From: JASFHF01 sp050123375
Lineage (GTDB): Bacteria > Pseudomonadota > Gammaproteobacteria > UBA12402
DNA: 23,137 nt
Direction of reading: 5' to 3'
Assembly: GCA_050123375.1 (NCBI GenBank)
Contig: JASFHF010000033.1
Coordinates: 1 to 23,137 of the forward strand
The first letter of the stretch is position 1. Every line of letters begins with the position of its first letter. Shown piece after piece: positions 14,938 through 21,739 of the stretch. The notes under the pieces are model-generated. The model did not search any database, was not told where the DNA came from, and saw nothing but the letters and a program-made list of their open reading frames with translations. The position numbers and the translations under genes were made by a program.

Positions 14938-16209
14938 CTATTTTTTGTACAATTTGGGAAAAATTTTAGCAGCTTTCACCATGTTACCAGTTACTGATAG
15001 AATTTCAACTGGATGTCCAGCCAATTTCATACAAGTATGCGGACGAGGAATATCTTGTAACTCTTCAACAATCAAACCGCTTAAAGTTTTTGGACCGCTT
15101 ATAGGTAATTTGAGCTGCAATGACCGATTAAGTTCACGCAGAAAAATAGAACCATCAACAATATAACTTCCATCAGTTTGCGGATAAATCTCTTTACTTA
15201 CCGCTTCAACATCAACGACAAACTCACCAACAATTTCTTCAAAAATATCATACAAATCAAGCATCCCTACAATATCGCCATATTCATTAACCACTAAAGC
15301 TAAATAATATTTTTGCCTACGAAAATTTGATAATTGTTTCTTTAAAGAAGTGGTTTGTGCAACGAAATGAATTTGCATTAAATACTGCTGTAAAGTATCC
15401 TGAGTCAATTCTCCATCCAATAACAAATTTAATACCGTACGTACAGATAACACCCCTTTTGCATTATCAATACCACCTTGATAAACCAATAGATGTTCTT
15501 GTGGAGTTACCCGCATAAAATCCAAAATATCATCCCAATCATCGTCTAAATCAATTCCAACAATTTCATTGCGCGGAATCATAATGTCTTCAACCGTAAT
15601 TTGCCTTAATGACAAAATATTTAATAACATTTGTTGATCTTCAGTTGATAATCGCTCGCCAAACTCACTCACTAAAATCCTTAATTCTTCTGTAGTTAAA
15701 GCTTCGGTAATCGCTTTTTTGCTAACCTTTATCCCAAACAAGCGCAACAAATTATTAGAAATTGCATTACCTAACCAAACCATCGGATATAAAATCCATA
15801 ACAAAATCCACAACGGCCAGGCAACAGCATAAGAAATTTTTGCCGGATATAATGCTGCTAAAGTTTTCGGTGTGATTTCGGCAAAAATTAACATAATCAG
15901 AGTTAAACCAATGGTAGAGATAGCAATTCCTAATCGATGCCAAAAATGAATTGCAATAATTGTCGCAAACGATGATGCCATGATCACCGCAAAAGTATTG
16001 CCAATTAAAATTACCCCAAGAATACGATCTGGTCGTTTTAGTAAAGTTTGAATCAATCGCGCAGTACGTTGGCCTTTGGCAACTAAGTAACGTAAACGAT
16101 AACGATTTAACGCCATCAAACCAGTTTCAGCGCTAGAAAAAAAAGCAGATAAAAAAATCAAGATAATTAAACTGATAATTAACTCTGTAATCGGCATATT
16201 GGCTAACAT
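14938..16209 (-). CDS. CNNM/CBS-domain protein, CorB/YfjD type
   Basis: 423 residues with the hemolysin-C/CorC family layout: N-terminal CNNM (DUF21) membrane domain with four hydrophobic stretches and the conserved FSSAETGLMALNRYRLR (24-40), then a CBS pair near 205-335 (VEDIMIPRNEIVGI ... LALVVNEYGDIVGMLDLYDI), and a C-terminal CorC_HlyC domain (GSYIVDGSIFLRELNR ... TLSGLIVEEL). The family is tied to Mg2+/Co2+ export or resistance. In enterics yfjD also neighbours ffh, which supports the YfjD assignment. It diverges from ffh across a gap containing a 70-bp repeat. Confidence 0.88.
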   Translation of the reverse strand: MLANMPITELIISLIILIFLSAFFSSAETGLMALNRYRLRYLVAKGQRTARLIQTLLKRPDRILGVILIGNTFAVIMASSFATIIAIHFWHRLGIAISTIGLTLIMLIFAEITPKTLAALYPAKISYAVAWPLWILLWILYPMVWLGNAISNNLLRLFGIKVSKKAITEALTTEELRILVSEFGERLSTEDQQMLLNILSLRQITVEDIMIPRNEIVGIDLDDDWDDILDFMRVTPQEHLLVYQGGIDNAKGVLSVRTVLNLLLDGELTQDTLQQYLMQIHFVAQTTSLKKQLSNFRRQKYYLALVVNEYGDIVGMLDLYDIFEEIVGEFVVDVEAVSKEIYPQTDGSYIVDGSIFLRELNRSLQLKLPISGPKTLSGLIVEELQDIPRPHTCMKLAGHPVEILSVTGNMVKAAKIFPKLYKK

Positions 16210-16316
16210 TCTTAGATGGTAGCATGCTTAGAAATTGCTAGCAATTCACATTACATCTGTGTATTATAATTAGCCAGATTGGGGTCGGGTTTTTACTAAT
16301 TACAGAAGCAGAAGTT

Positions 16317-16386
16317 GACGGGACGTGAGCTTCACATAATTACATGGCCATGTTTGTTGCCTTGTAATCATGTGAAGCTCCGTCCC
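16317..16386. repeat. 70-bp imperfect palindrome, copy C
   Basis: GACGGGACGTGAGCTTCACA at the left, TGTGAAGCTCCGTCCC at the right, ATGGCCATGTTTGTTGCC in the centre. Degenerate half-units flank it at about 16280-16303 and 16397-16415. It lies in the 227-base divergent gap between the CNNM-CBS gene and ffh, where the promoters of both genes must also be; I could not place these with confidence. Confidence 0.85.
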
Positions 16387-16436
16387 TCAAAGGCTATAGC
16401 TATTACACGGTAACTAACGATCAGAAGGTATATTTT

Positions 16437-17798
16437 ATGTTCAGCAATCTAGGCAATCGATTAAACGAAGTTTTTAAAGGTTTATCCGGACGAGGACGTT
16501 TAACCGAAGAAAATATTCAAGAAACTTTGCGCAGAGTGCGAATTGCTCTATTGGAAGCTGATGTTGCTTTACCTGTTGCTAAACAATTTGTTGAAAAAAT
16601 TCGTCAACAGGCAATTGGCGAAAAAGTCTTTGGCAGTTTAACTCCGGGACAAGCGCTAATTAAATTAGTGAATGACGAATTAATTGCCGCATTAGGCCAA
16701 GCTACTGCTGAATTGAATTTTAGCACCACACCGCCAGCAGTTATCTTGGTTGCGGGTTTACAAGGATCAGGTAAAACTACCACCACTGCAAAATTAGCTA
16801 ACTTAATTAAAACACGTTTAAATAAAAAAGTTATGGTTGTAAGCACTGACGTTTACCGTCCAGCAGCAATTCAGCAACTGGAAACTCTCGCACAACAAAT
16901 CGATGTCGAGTTTTTCCCAAGTGACATTAAGCAAAATCCGATTAAAATCGCTAAAAATGCTGTAGCACAAGCCAAAAAACAATTCATGGATGTAGTGTTA
17001 ATCGATACCGCCGGCCGTTTGCACATCGACAAAGAAATGATGAAAGAAATTCAAAAAATTCACGCGGCGGTCGAACCAATTGAAACTTTATTTGTCATTG
17101 ACAGCATGATTGGACAAGATGCGGTAAATACCGCTAAAGCATTCGATGAAACCTTGCCTTTAACTGGCGTAGTTTTAACGAAAACTGATGGTGATGCGCG
17201 CGGCGGCGCTGCTCTTTCAGTTTGGTATACGATTAATAAACCAATTAAATTCATTGGTACCGGTGAAAAAATTGACGCTTTTGAACCATTCCATCCTGAT
17301 CGTATTGCTTCGCGTATTTTGGGCATGGGCGATGTAGTAAGCCTCGCCGAAGAAGTTGAACAAAAAATTGATCAGCAAAAAGCGAAAAAACTCGCAAAAA
17401 AATTCAAAAAAGGCAAAGGTTTTGACCTCGAAGATTTTTTGGATCAATTAGAACAATTGGGAAAACTCGGCGGTATCGGCAAATTAATTGGTAAACTACC
17501 AGGTATGGGAAAATTACCTGCTGCGGTCAAAGATCAAGTAAATGACAAAAAGTTCGTACAAATGAAAGCGATGATTCAATCCATGACTCCAAAAGAACGC
17601 CACTTTCCTAATATCATCAAAGGTTCGCGCAAACGACGCATTGCTGTTGGTTCCGGCACTACTATTCAGGAAGTAAATCGTTTATTAAAACAATTCACCC
17701 AAATGCAAAAAATGATGAAAAAAATGTCGAAAAAAGGCATGGGAAAAATGATGCAGCAGATGCAAGGCATGATGCCGCCGGGCGGATTATTCGAATAA
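16437..17798 (+). CDS. ffh: Signal recognition particle protein Ffh (SRP54)
   Basis: 453 residues, normal length. Ffh binds 4.5S RNA and signal peptides and delivers inner-membrane proteins to FtsY. N domain 1-85; G domain with GLQGSGKTTTTAKLA, DVYRPAA, DTAGRLHID, TKTDGDARGGAALS and GTGEKIDAFEPFHPDRIASRILGMGD; then a Met-rich M domain with GSGTTIQEVNRLLKQF and the final MMKKMSKKGMGKMMQQMQG. AAGG stands nine bases before the ATG. The last codons (LFE, stop) form a 12-base palindrome shared with the end of the convergent yafQ gene. The DNA of the last 12-17 codons recurs twice downstream, so the present C-terminus may have been supplied by an inserted cassette. Confidence 0.97.
   Translation: MFSNLGNRLNEVFKGLSGRGRLTEENIQETLRRVRIALLEADVALPVAKQFVEKIRQQAIGEKVFGSLTPGQALIKLVNDELIAALGQATAELNFSTTPPAVILVAGLQGSGKTTTTAKLANLIKTRLNKKVMVVSTDVYRPAAIQQLETLAQQIDVEFFPSDIKQNPIKIAKNAVAQAKKQFMDVVLIDTAGRLHIDKEMMKEIQKIHAAVEPIETLFVIDSMIGQDAVNTAKAFDETLPLTGVVLTKTDGDARGGAALSVWYTINKPIKFIGTGEKIDAFEPFHPDRIASRILGMGDVVSLAEEVEQKIDQQKAKKLAKKFKKGKGFDLEDFLDQLEQLGKLGGIGKLIGKLPGMGKLPAAVKDQVNDKKFVQMKAMIQSMTPKERHFPNIIKGSRKRRIAVGSGTTIQEVNRLLKQFTQMQKMMKKMSKKGMGKMMQQMQGMMPPGGLFE
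17747..17798 (+). repeat. ffh 3'-end repeat, copy 1 (native gene end)
   Basis: The ffh tail from AATGATGCAGCAGATGCAAG to the stop. Copy 2 (18407-18455) matches it at 34 of the first 36 positions by hand count. Copy 3 (19199-19237) shares the 17-base core ATGCAGCAGATGCAAGG. The copy ends in the perfect palindrome TTATTCGAATAA (17787-17798), which encodes Phe-Glu-stop on both strands. Confidence 0.9.
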
Positions 17799-18056
17799 AT
17801 CAGAATGAGTACCGGTACGCTCTAATCTGATCCCGCCTCTCAGCAATCTATAAATTAGTAACCAATCTGGCTCTATATGACATTCTCGTGCGCCACTGTA
17901 CCCGCCAATTAATCGATGGTCTTTAAATTTTCTTGGTAATTCTGCTTGATCTAATAACTTTAGCACAATATTTTTCAACTTTTTAATATCTTTGCCTCTT
18001 TTTAAAACTCGTTTTAAATCACGTTTAAAACGAACAGTTCTTTCTATAAACGGCAT
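17787..18056 (-). CDS. yafQ: YafQ family mRNA interferase toxin
   Basis: 89 residues of the RelE/YafQ fold, a ribosome-dependent endoribonuclease. KDHRLIGGYSGARECHIEPDWLLIYRL and ERTGTHSDLF align closely with E. coli YafQ (KDHPLQG...HVEPDWILIYKL...ERTGTHAALF). The catalytic His in KDH, His and Asp in HIEPDW, and the late His and Phe in THSDLF are present. It starts eight bases after the antitoxin stop, with AGAGGG upstream. Its stop lies inside the ffh coding sequence, a 12-base convergent overlap. Confidence 0.93.
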   Translation of the reverse strand: MPFIERTVRFKRDLKRVLKRGKDIKKLKNIVLKLLDQAELPRKFKDHRLIGGYSGARECHIEPDWLLIYRLLRGGIRLERTGTHSDLFE

Positions 18057-18064
18057 TTTAAATT

Positions 18065-18328
18065 TTATCCCTCTAAGTCATTAAATAAATCATCAACTGA
18101 ATCAAACCTCTTCACATTTTTTCCTTTAGCACTTTCTTCAAGAACTTTACGAGTCTCTGCATTTGGTATCTTAATTTCAAAAGGCAAGCCTTGCTTCAAT
18201 TTAATTTGTACCAAAAGCAAATTAATTGTTTCAGACATCGATAATCCTAATCTCTTAAGTATACGTTCTGCAGCTACTTTTGTTTTATGGCTAACTCTAG
18301 CTCTTACCATTTCTGTTTTAACACTCAT
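18065..18328 (-). CDS. dinJ: RelB/DinJ family antitoxin
   Basis: About 87 residues from MSVKTEMVRARVSHKTK. The N-terminal ribbon-helix-helix (KTEMVRARV...ILKRLGLSMSETINLLLVQI) binds DNA as a dimer; the C-terminal part (GLPFEIKIPNAETRKVLEE) wraps the toxin. This is the DinJ pattern, and it precedes yafQ in the usual antitoxin-first order. The ATG at 18328 has AGGTG eight bases upstream; a GTG at 18337 is also open but has no such site. Confidence 0.9.
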   Translation of the reverse strand: MSVKTEMVRARVSHKTKVAAERILKRLGLSMSETINLLLVQIKLKQGLPFEIKIPNAETRKVLEESAKGKNVKRFDSVDDLFNDLEG

Positions 18329-18349
18329 AACAATCACCTATTAAACATC

Positions 18350-18355
18350 ATTATA
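18350..18355 (-). promoter_or_regulatory. -10 box (TATAAT) of dinJ-yafQ
   Basis: A perfect TATAAT on the minus strand lies 21 bases upstream of the dinJ ATG. The -35 is weak. TGTAG and CTACA (18369-18389 region) form a possible short operator just upstream. Confidence 0.5.
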
Positions 18356-18406
18356 AACTTTGTAATAGTGTAGCACCTATAGGACTACATAGCAACCTTC
18401 AGGAAG

Positions 18407-18455
18407 AATGATGCAGCAGATGCAAGGGATGATGCCGCCTGGGGTATGCCCCTGA
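18407..18455 (+). repeat. ffh 3'-end repeat, copy 2
   Basis: Reads in the ffh frame as MMQQMQGMMPPGVCP then TGA (18453-18455), a slightly different Ffh tail. The stop lies in the palindrome CTGATCAG (18452-18459) and directly abuts the hicB stop on the other strand. It is a fragment without start or upstream coding frame, so not a gene. Confidence 0.88.
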
Positions 18456-18794
18456 TCAGTTAAAACCGCAAGCTTTTTTCAATGCATTACACACAAATTG
18501 ATTTAAACTAATACCTAAATCATTTGCAACTAATACTACTTTTTTATGAAGAGCTGATCCCACCCTTACATTAAAAGAACCTTTGAATGGTTTTTCCGGT
18601 TCTATATTTTCTTGTTTACACATTAAAAGATAATCATCCACAGCATGAACAAACTCTTTATAAAGTTTTGCTGCGGTGGTTGCTTCATAAGAAATTAGTG
18701 CTTTTATGTATTCAACTTTGCCATAAAATATTGATTCATCTTGATCAAGATGATATGAGCCAAAATAACCTTTATACTGCATTAAATCACTCAT
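18456..18794 (-). CDS. hicB: HicB family antitoxin
   Basis: 112 residues. An N-terminal partially degraded RNase-H-like fold (MQYKGYFGSYHLDQDESIFYGKVEYIKALISYEATT) is followed by EFVHAVDDYLLMC, then KPFKGSFNVRVGSALHKKVVLVANDLGISLNQFVCNALKKA, a ribbon-helix-helix DNA-binding domain. This is the usual HicB arrangement. It starts within the hicA stop (ATGA) with GAGG upstream. Its stop touches the ffh copy-2 stop. Confidence 0.92.
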   Translation of the reverse strand: MSDLMQYKGYFGSYHLDQDESIFYGKVEYIKALISYEATTAAKLYKEFVHAVDDYLLMCKQENIEPEKPFKGSFNVRVGSALHKKVVLVANDLGISLNQFVCNALKKACGFN

Positions 18795-19045
18795 AACTGT
18801 CCTCGCTGCATTAATGTATCTAAAATATGTTTAATTTGATAGTTTTTTAAAATTGGCTTAGGATGAGGCTTATGCAAACTAATCGGCGCATGTTTGCTAT
18901 GAATAAATTTAGCACGCGAACCGCTAGTTTTACCACTGTTAGTCTCTTTATAACCAAGCACAGCAAGCAATTTTTTCAACTCAGCCCACGAAAAATCCTT
19001 AGGCTTTGACATAAGACGCTTGCTCAATTTATTAAAACTATTCAT
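18791..19045 (-). CDS. hicA: HicA family mRNA interferase toxin
   Basis: 84 residues of the dsRBD-like HicA fold: FSWAELKKLLAVLGYKE, then GSRAKFIHSKHAPISLHKPHPKPILKNYQIKHILDTL. The catalytic His of HicA lies in the strand after the G-S motif (FIH or LHKPH here). Toxin precedes antitoxin, as usual in hicAB. The ATG at 19045 has AAGGT nine bases upstream, but a TTGCAT-16-TATAAT promoter (19072-19077, 19050-19055) would start transcription almost at this codon; the internal ATG at 19012 (MSKPKDFSW) is the alternative. Confidence 0.88.
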   Translation of the reverse strand: MNSFNKLSKRLMSKPKDFSWAELKKLLAVLGYKETNSGKTSGSRAKFIHSKHAPISLHKPHPKPILKNYQIKHILDTLMQRGQL

Positions 19046-19114
19046 ATCAATTATACCTTATAAAAAATGAAATGCAACTATTTTTGGTTGCAAAATGACC
19101 ACATAAACAATTAC

Positions 19115-19170
19115 CTGAATGAATATAAATGATTTTCAAATTTATTTTCAGCGTGTTTTTTACTCGGGTA
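19115..19170. repeat. 56-bp cassette-end repeat, copy R1
   Basis: Starts CTGAATGAATATAAATG and ends AGCGTGTTTTTTACTCGGGTA. It matches 19953-20008 over the same 56-base length at 48 positions by hand count. It lies 70 bases upstream of hicA and 28 bases before ffh-tail copy 3. Its end resembles the palindrome TACCCGGGTA seen intact in the other copy. Confidence 0.8.
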
Positions 19171-19198
19171 AAATTACGCAAAAGACATGAGAAAAGTA

Positions 19199-19237
19199 AT
19201 GCAGCAGATGCAAGGAGGATTTGGAGATTTGGGTTAA
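19199..19237 (+). repeat. ffh 3'-end repeat, copy 3
   Basis: The 17-base core ATGCAGCAGATGCAAGG is identical to the other two copies. The ffh frame reads on as MQQMQGGFGDLG then TAA. Upstream it is open back to 19172 (NYAKDMRKV), again like an Ffh helix tail but from a more distant allele. The stop starts the 16-base palindrome TAATTATTAATAATTA (19235-19250), beyond which higBA ends. Confidence 0.8.
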
Positions 19238-19252
19238 TTATTAATAATTATT

Positions 19253-19582
19253 TCAATTTGTTGCATATGAAATATTTCGTCCTTTTATTAAAGATTTAAT
19301 ACTACGAATTATTTCTTTCTTACCTTTCTTGTGCAATTCACTCCATAAGTCTATTTTCATTTGTAAATTAAGCCAATAATCAGGGGAAACTTTAAATACT
19401 TTTGCAAACCTTAATGCTGTATCTGGTGTGATAGCACGCTTGCCATTAATAATTTCGTTAATTCTTCTTCTCGTGATTTTTGTTAACTCTGCCAATTTAG
19501 TTTGAGTTAAATTGTATGGCTCCATAAACTCCTCCTGCAAAATTTCGCCGGGAGCAAATGGCTTTCTTTTGTTTATGTTCAC
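19253..19582 (-). CDS. higA: HigA family antitoxin (XRE helix-turn-helix)
   Basis: 109 residues. FAPGEILQEEFMEPYNLTQTKLAELTKITRRRINEIINGKRAITPDTALRFAKVFKVSPDYWLNLQ is the VapI/HigA XRE domain; the recognition helix is around RRRINEIING. Starts with GTG at 19582, supported by AGGAG seven bases upstream. Follows the toxin gene higB by nine bases, the usual reversed order. It binds the toxin and probably the palindrome at 19894-19912. Confidence 0.93.
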   Translation of the reverse strand: MNINKRKPFAPGEILQEEFMEPYNLTQTKLAELTKITRRRINEIINGKRAITPDTALRFAKVFKVSPDYWLNLQMKIDLWSELHKKGKKEIIRSIKSLIKGRNISYATN

Positions 19583-19591
19583 GGTTTTCTC

Positions 19592-19873
19592 CTAGTGGTA
19601 CTGTAATAATTGAACATCATATATGTTATTGTTTTGTAATTTAAAAATTAAACGCCATGGCCCATTAACAGAAACAGACCAAAATCCTTCGTATTTTCCA
19701 TGTAGCTGGTGCAAATTATTGCTAGGTGGATTGCGCAAATCGTCTATACAGGTTGCAGCATCAATTGAATCCAGCTTCATAAGCACCCTACGTTTTATTT
19801 CAGATTTAAGTTTTTTACAATTTCCTTCTTTCCAACATTTTTCCAAAATTATATCCTTAAAGGATCTGATCAT
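19592..19873 (-). CDS. higB: HigB (RelE-like) toxin
   Basis: 93 residues from MIRSFKDIILEKCW. RRVLMKLDSIDAATCIDDLRNPPSNNLHQLHGKYEGFWSVSVNGPWRLIFK...YDVQLLQYH is the plasmid-maintenance HigB pattern of ribosome-dependent mRNA interferases. The start at 19873 is chosen over the open frame to 19942: GAGG lies five bases upstream, and the longer form would cover the promoter and operator. First gene of higBA. Confidence 0.92.
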   Translation of the reverse strand: MIRSFKDIILEKCWKEGNCKKLKSEIKRRVLMKLDSIDAATCIDDLRNPPSNNLHQLHGKYEGFWSVSVNGPWRLIFKLQNNNIYDVQLLQYH

Positions 19874-19891
19874 TTTAGCCTCACTTATTAC

Positions 19892-19920
19892 AGTGTAACA
19901 GATAGTGTTACAATTATCAA
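19892..19920 (-). promoter_or_regulatory. higBA promoter with HigA operator
   Basis: On the minus strand TTGATA (19915-19920), a 17-base spacer, and TACACT (19892-19897). The inverted repeat TGTAACA-GATAG-TGTTACA (19894-19912) covers the spacer and -10 box. This is the classical position for autorepression by the antitoxin. Confidence 0.7.
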
Positions 19921-19952
19921 CCAAAAAAGCTTTTTTTCTCAATAAGCTTAAT

Positions 19953-20008
19953 CTGAATAAGTATAAATGGTTATCAAGTATATTTTTAGCGTGTTTTTTA
20001 CCCGGGTA
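19953..20008. repeat. 56-bp cassette-end repeat, copy R2
   Basis: Starts CTGAATAAGTATAAATGG and ends AGCGTGTTTTTTACCCGGGTA, containing the perfect palindrome TACCCGGGTA (19999-20008). Partner of 19115-19170. It sits 79 bases upstream of higB, nearly the same offset as R1 has from hicA. Confidence 0.8.
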
Positions 20009-20023
20009 TAAAATACTGATGTT

Positions 20024-20058
20024 ATCCCAGATAATCGGCTTTACCGCTTATCTGGGAT
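20024..20058 (+). terminator. Hairpin terminator, possibly the original ffh terminator
   Basis: Arms ATCCCAGATAATCGG and CCGCTTATCTGGGAT (15 bases, one mismatch) around CTTTA are followed by TTT on the plus strand. The minus-strand side lacks a T-run. The nearest upstream plus-strand gene is ffh, 2.2 kb away beyond the TA cassettes. The T-run is short, so termination is plausible but not certain. Confidence 0.5.
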
Positions 20059-20079
20059 TTTGATTGGTTATGTTAAGAT

Positions 20080-21678
20080 TTAGTATTGATTAATCGAATT
20101 TCCTTGAGGAACTTTAGGTAAAAGCGGTGTTTTCTCATTATTTTTGCCCTTTATTTCCAGCTCTATGTTTTTTTGCACTTTCTTTATATCTGTCTCGAAA
20201 AATTTATTCACCCGTTTAAAATCAACTTTACTTCTGCTTTTATCAACTTCAATTTTAAAAATTTCATTGCTATCATTTCTGTATTTATCTATGTTTGCCA
20301 ACATGTTGGAAAAATAATTAATACCAGTTTTGCAAAATTGTAACACAACTATACCCGTTGCTGCCACAGTATCTAAAATAACATTGTAGTAATTCAAAAG
20401 CGCAAGAGCTATTGATCCTCCATCTGCAATTATATTTCCCAAAGGCTTAGCAAAAAATGTAAAACAATGTTGTATCGGTGCAATTTGTTTATTATTTTTA
20501 TCTTCTTTACTATTAATACAAGTATTAACTATATCTTTCACTCCGTTACCAATGTCTCCAATAACATTAGCCCCTATAATCATATTAAATGATATTAATG
20601 CAAACAAGTTGTTACTAGGATTACATGCAGTATATATGTAAAAGCCCAAAGCTAATCCGTTTAAAAAAACTTTACCACCGCTATTAAGTATACCCAACAT
20701 AGATTGCGTACCTTTACTGCATCCTGTATCTCGCAAAGATAATCGTTCATCAAAACTTTCATTATGTTTTTTGATTTCCTTGTGATGCTTCTTTCTACAT
20801 GTTAGTTTAATAATTTCTTCAAATGTCTGTCCTATTCCTACAAATATATGACCTCCCAATATGGTTGCTACAAAGATATCTCCGATTCGACATACAGTTA
20901 CATTATCTGTCATAACCTGCATTAAAAATTTGACGCCTAAAGCAAATTGATTAAAGCCCATCCATCTTGGTGTAATAATTGCAACACAATCCGTGCGATC
21001 GTAACATGGACATTGTTCTTTTCGTTTAATATTGCGCCATTTAGTACGTTGTTGCTCCTTATATAGGTTTTCCTCATTATAATAGGTATAATATCCTGAC
21101 ATATACCCCGCACAATATACGAAATTTTTCAATTCTTTCCCGGTAGTTGTGCGACATGGCCAATTATATTCATTATGTCTAGGACGATAAATGGGTTCTA
21201 CATGATGTGGCAAAAATTGCTGACTGTCATAGTTAGCTTCTTGTTGACCAGCCTTTACACCTAAAACAAATTGTTTTTTGAGTGTGACATCATGCAACCA
21301 ATTGTCCCACTGGTTATCTCTAATAACTTTCTTTGATAATCCTGTCTTTGTGCTATACCTCTTATCAAGATATATCGGTATAATCTCATTTATTAACTGA
21401 AAGAACTTATTTAAACCATTGACTCCTCTTTCTACTTGATCAAGCTTTTTTTCAATGCTTTTTTTGAAATCATTATATTCTGTCTCGATTTTTTCCTTTT
21501 CCTCATCGGTTAATTGATTTTTTTCTTTCTTTGTATCTTTCTTTTTCTCTTCGATTGTAATATTCTGAGAATCTTCATTTTTATCTTGAGGCTGTTTACT
21601 TTCTTTTTTGGTTTCATTTTCAATGTCACTGTCACTTTGTATAGTTTCTTTTTCAAATTCCATCGGCTTAAAACTCAT
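20080..21678 (-). CDS. Unknown 532-residue protein behind a PmrA box; candidate secreted effector
   Basis: I do not recognise this protein. Residues 1-80 are highly charged, Glu/Lys-rich and probably disordered or coiled coil. 90-260 is a mixed, aromatic-rich region with several Cys (CPCYDRTDC at 223-231). Residues about 265-285, 335-380 and 412-450 are hydrophobic, Gly-rich and could enter a membrane. The tail 460-532 is charged again and ends EKTPLLPKVPQGNSINQY. There is no N-terminal signal peptide. AAGGGG lies eight bases before the ATG. The upstream PmrA-box, size, lack of relatives and mixed architecture are like Dot/Icm effectors of Legionella and Coxiella. This is inference only. Confidence 0.7.
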   Translation of the reverse strand: MSFKPMEFEKETIQSDSDIENETKKESKQPQDKNEDSQNITIEEKKKDTKKEKNQLTDEEKEKIETEYNDFKKSIEKKLDQVERGVNGLNKFFQLINEIIPIYLDKRYSTKTGLSKKVIRDNQWDNWLHDVTLKKQFVLGVKAGQQEANYDSQQFLPHHVEPIYRPRHNEYNWPCRTTTGKELKNFVYCAGYMSGYYTYYNEENLYKEQQRTKWRNIKRKEQCPCYDRTDCVAIITPRWMGFNQFALGVKFLMQVMTDNVTVCRIGDIFVATILGGHIFVGIGQTFEEIIKLTCRKKHHKEIKKHNESFDERLSLRDTGCSKGTQSMLGILNSGGKVFLNGLALGFYIYTACNPSNNLFALISFNMIIGANVIGDIGNGVKDIVNTCINSKEDKNNKQIAPIQHCFTFFAKPLGNIIADGGSIALALLNYYNVILDTVAATGIVVLQFCKTGINYFSNMLANIDKYRNDSNEIFKIEVDKSRSKVDFKRVNKFFETDIKKVQKNIELEIKGKNNEKTPLLPKVPQGNSINQY

Positions 21679-21739
21679 ACTAATTCCCCTTAGTGTTGTT
21701 AGAATTATTGTTTAAATGCATTCGATTGCACATCAGGCA

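Noticed and set aside
8892..16386. The 70-bp repeats as a CRISPR array, tRNA-like genes or ordinary terminators
   Set aside because: Copies are kilobases apart without regular spacers, do not form a cloverleaf, and lack a consistent T-run; they fit a dispersed palindromic repeat.
18407..18455. A small gene reading MMQQMQG at ffh-tail copy 2
   Set aside because: No ribosome binding site or upstream frame; it is a piece of the ffh 3' end.
19874..19942. Longer start of higB at 19942
   Set aside because: The extension runs through the -35, -10 and operator palindrome of higBA; HigB family proteins begin near MIRSFKD.
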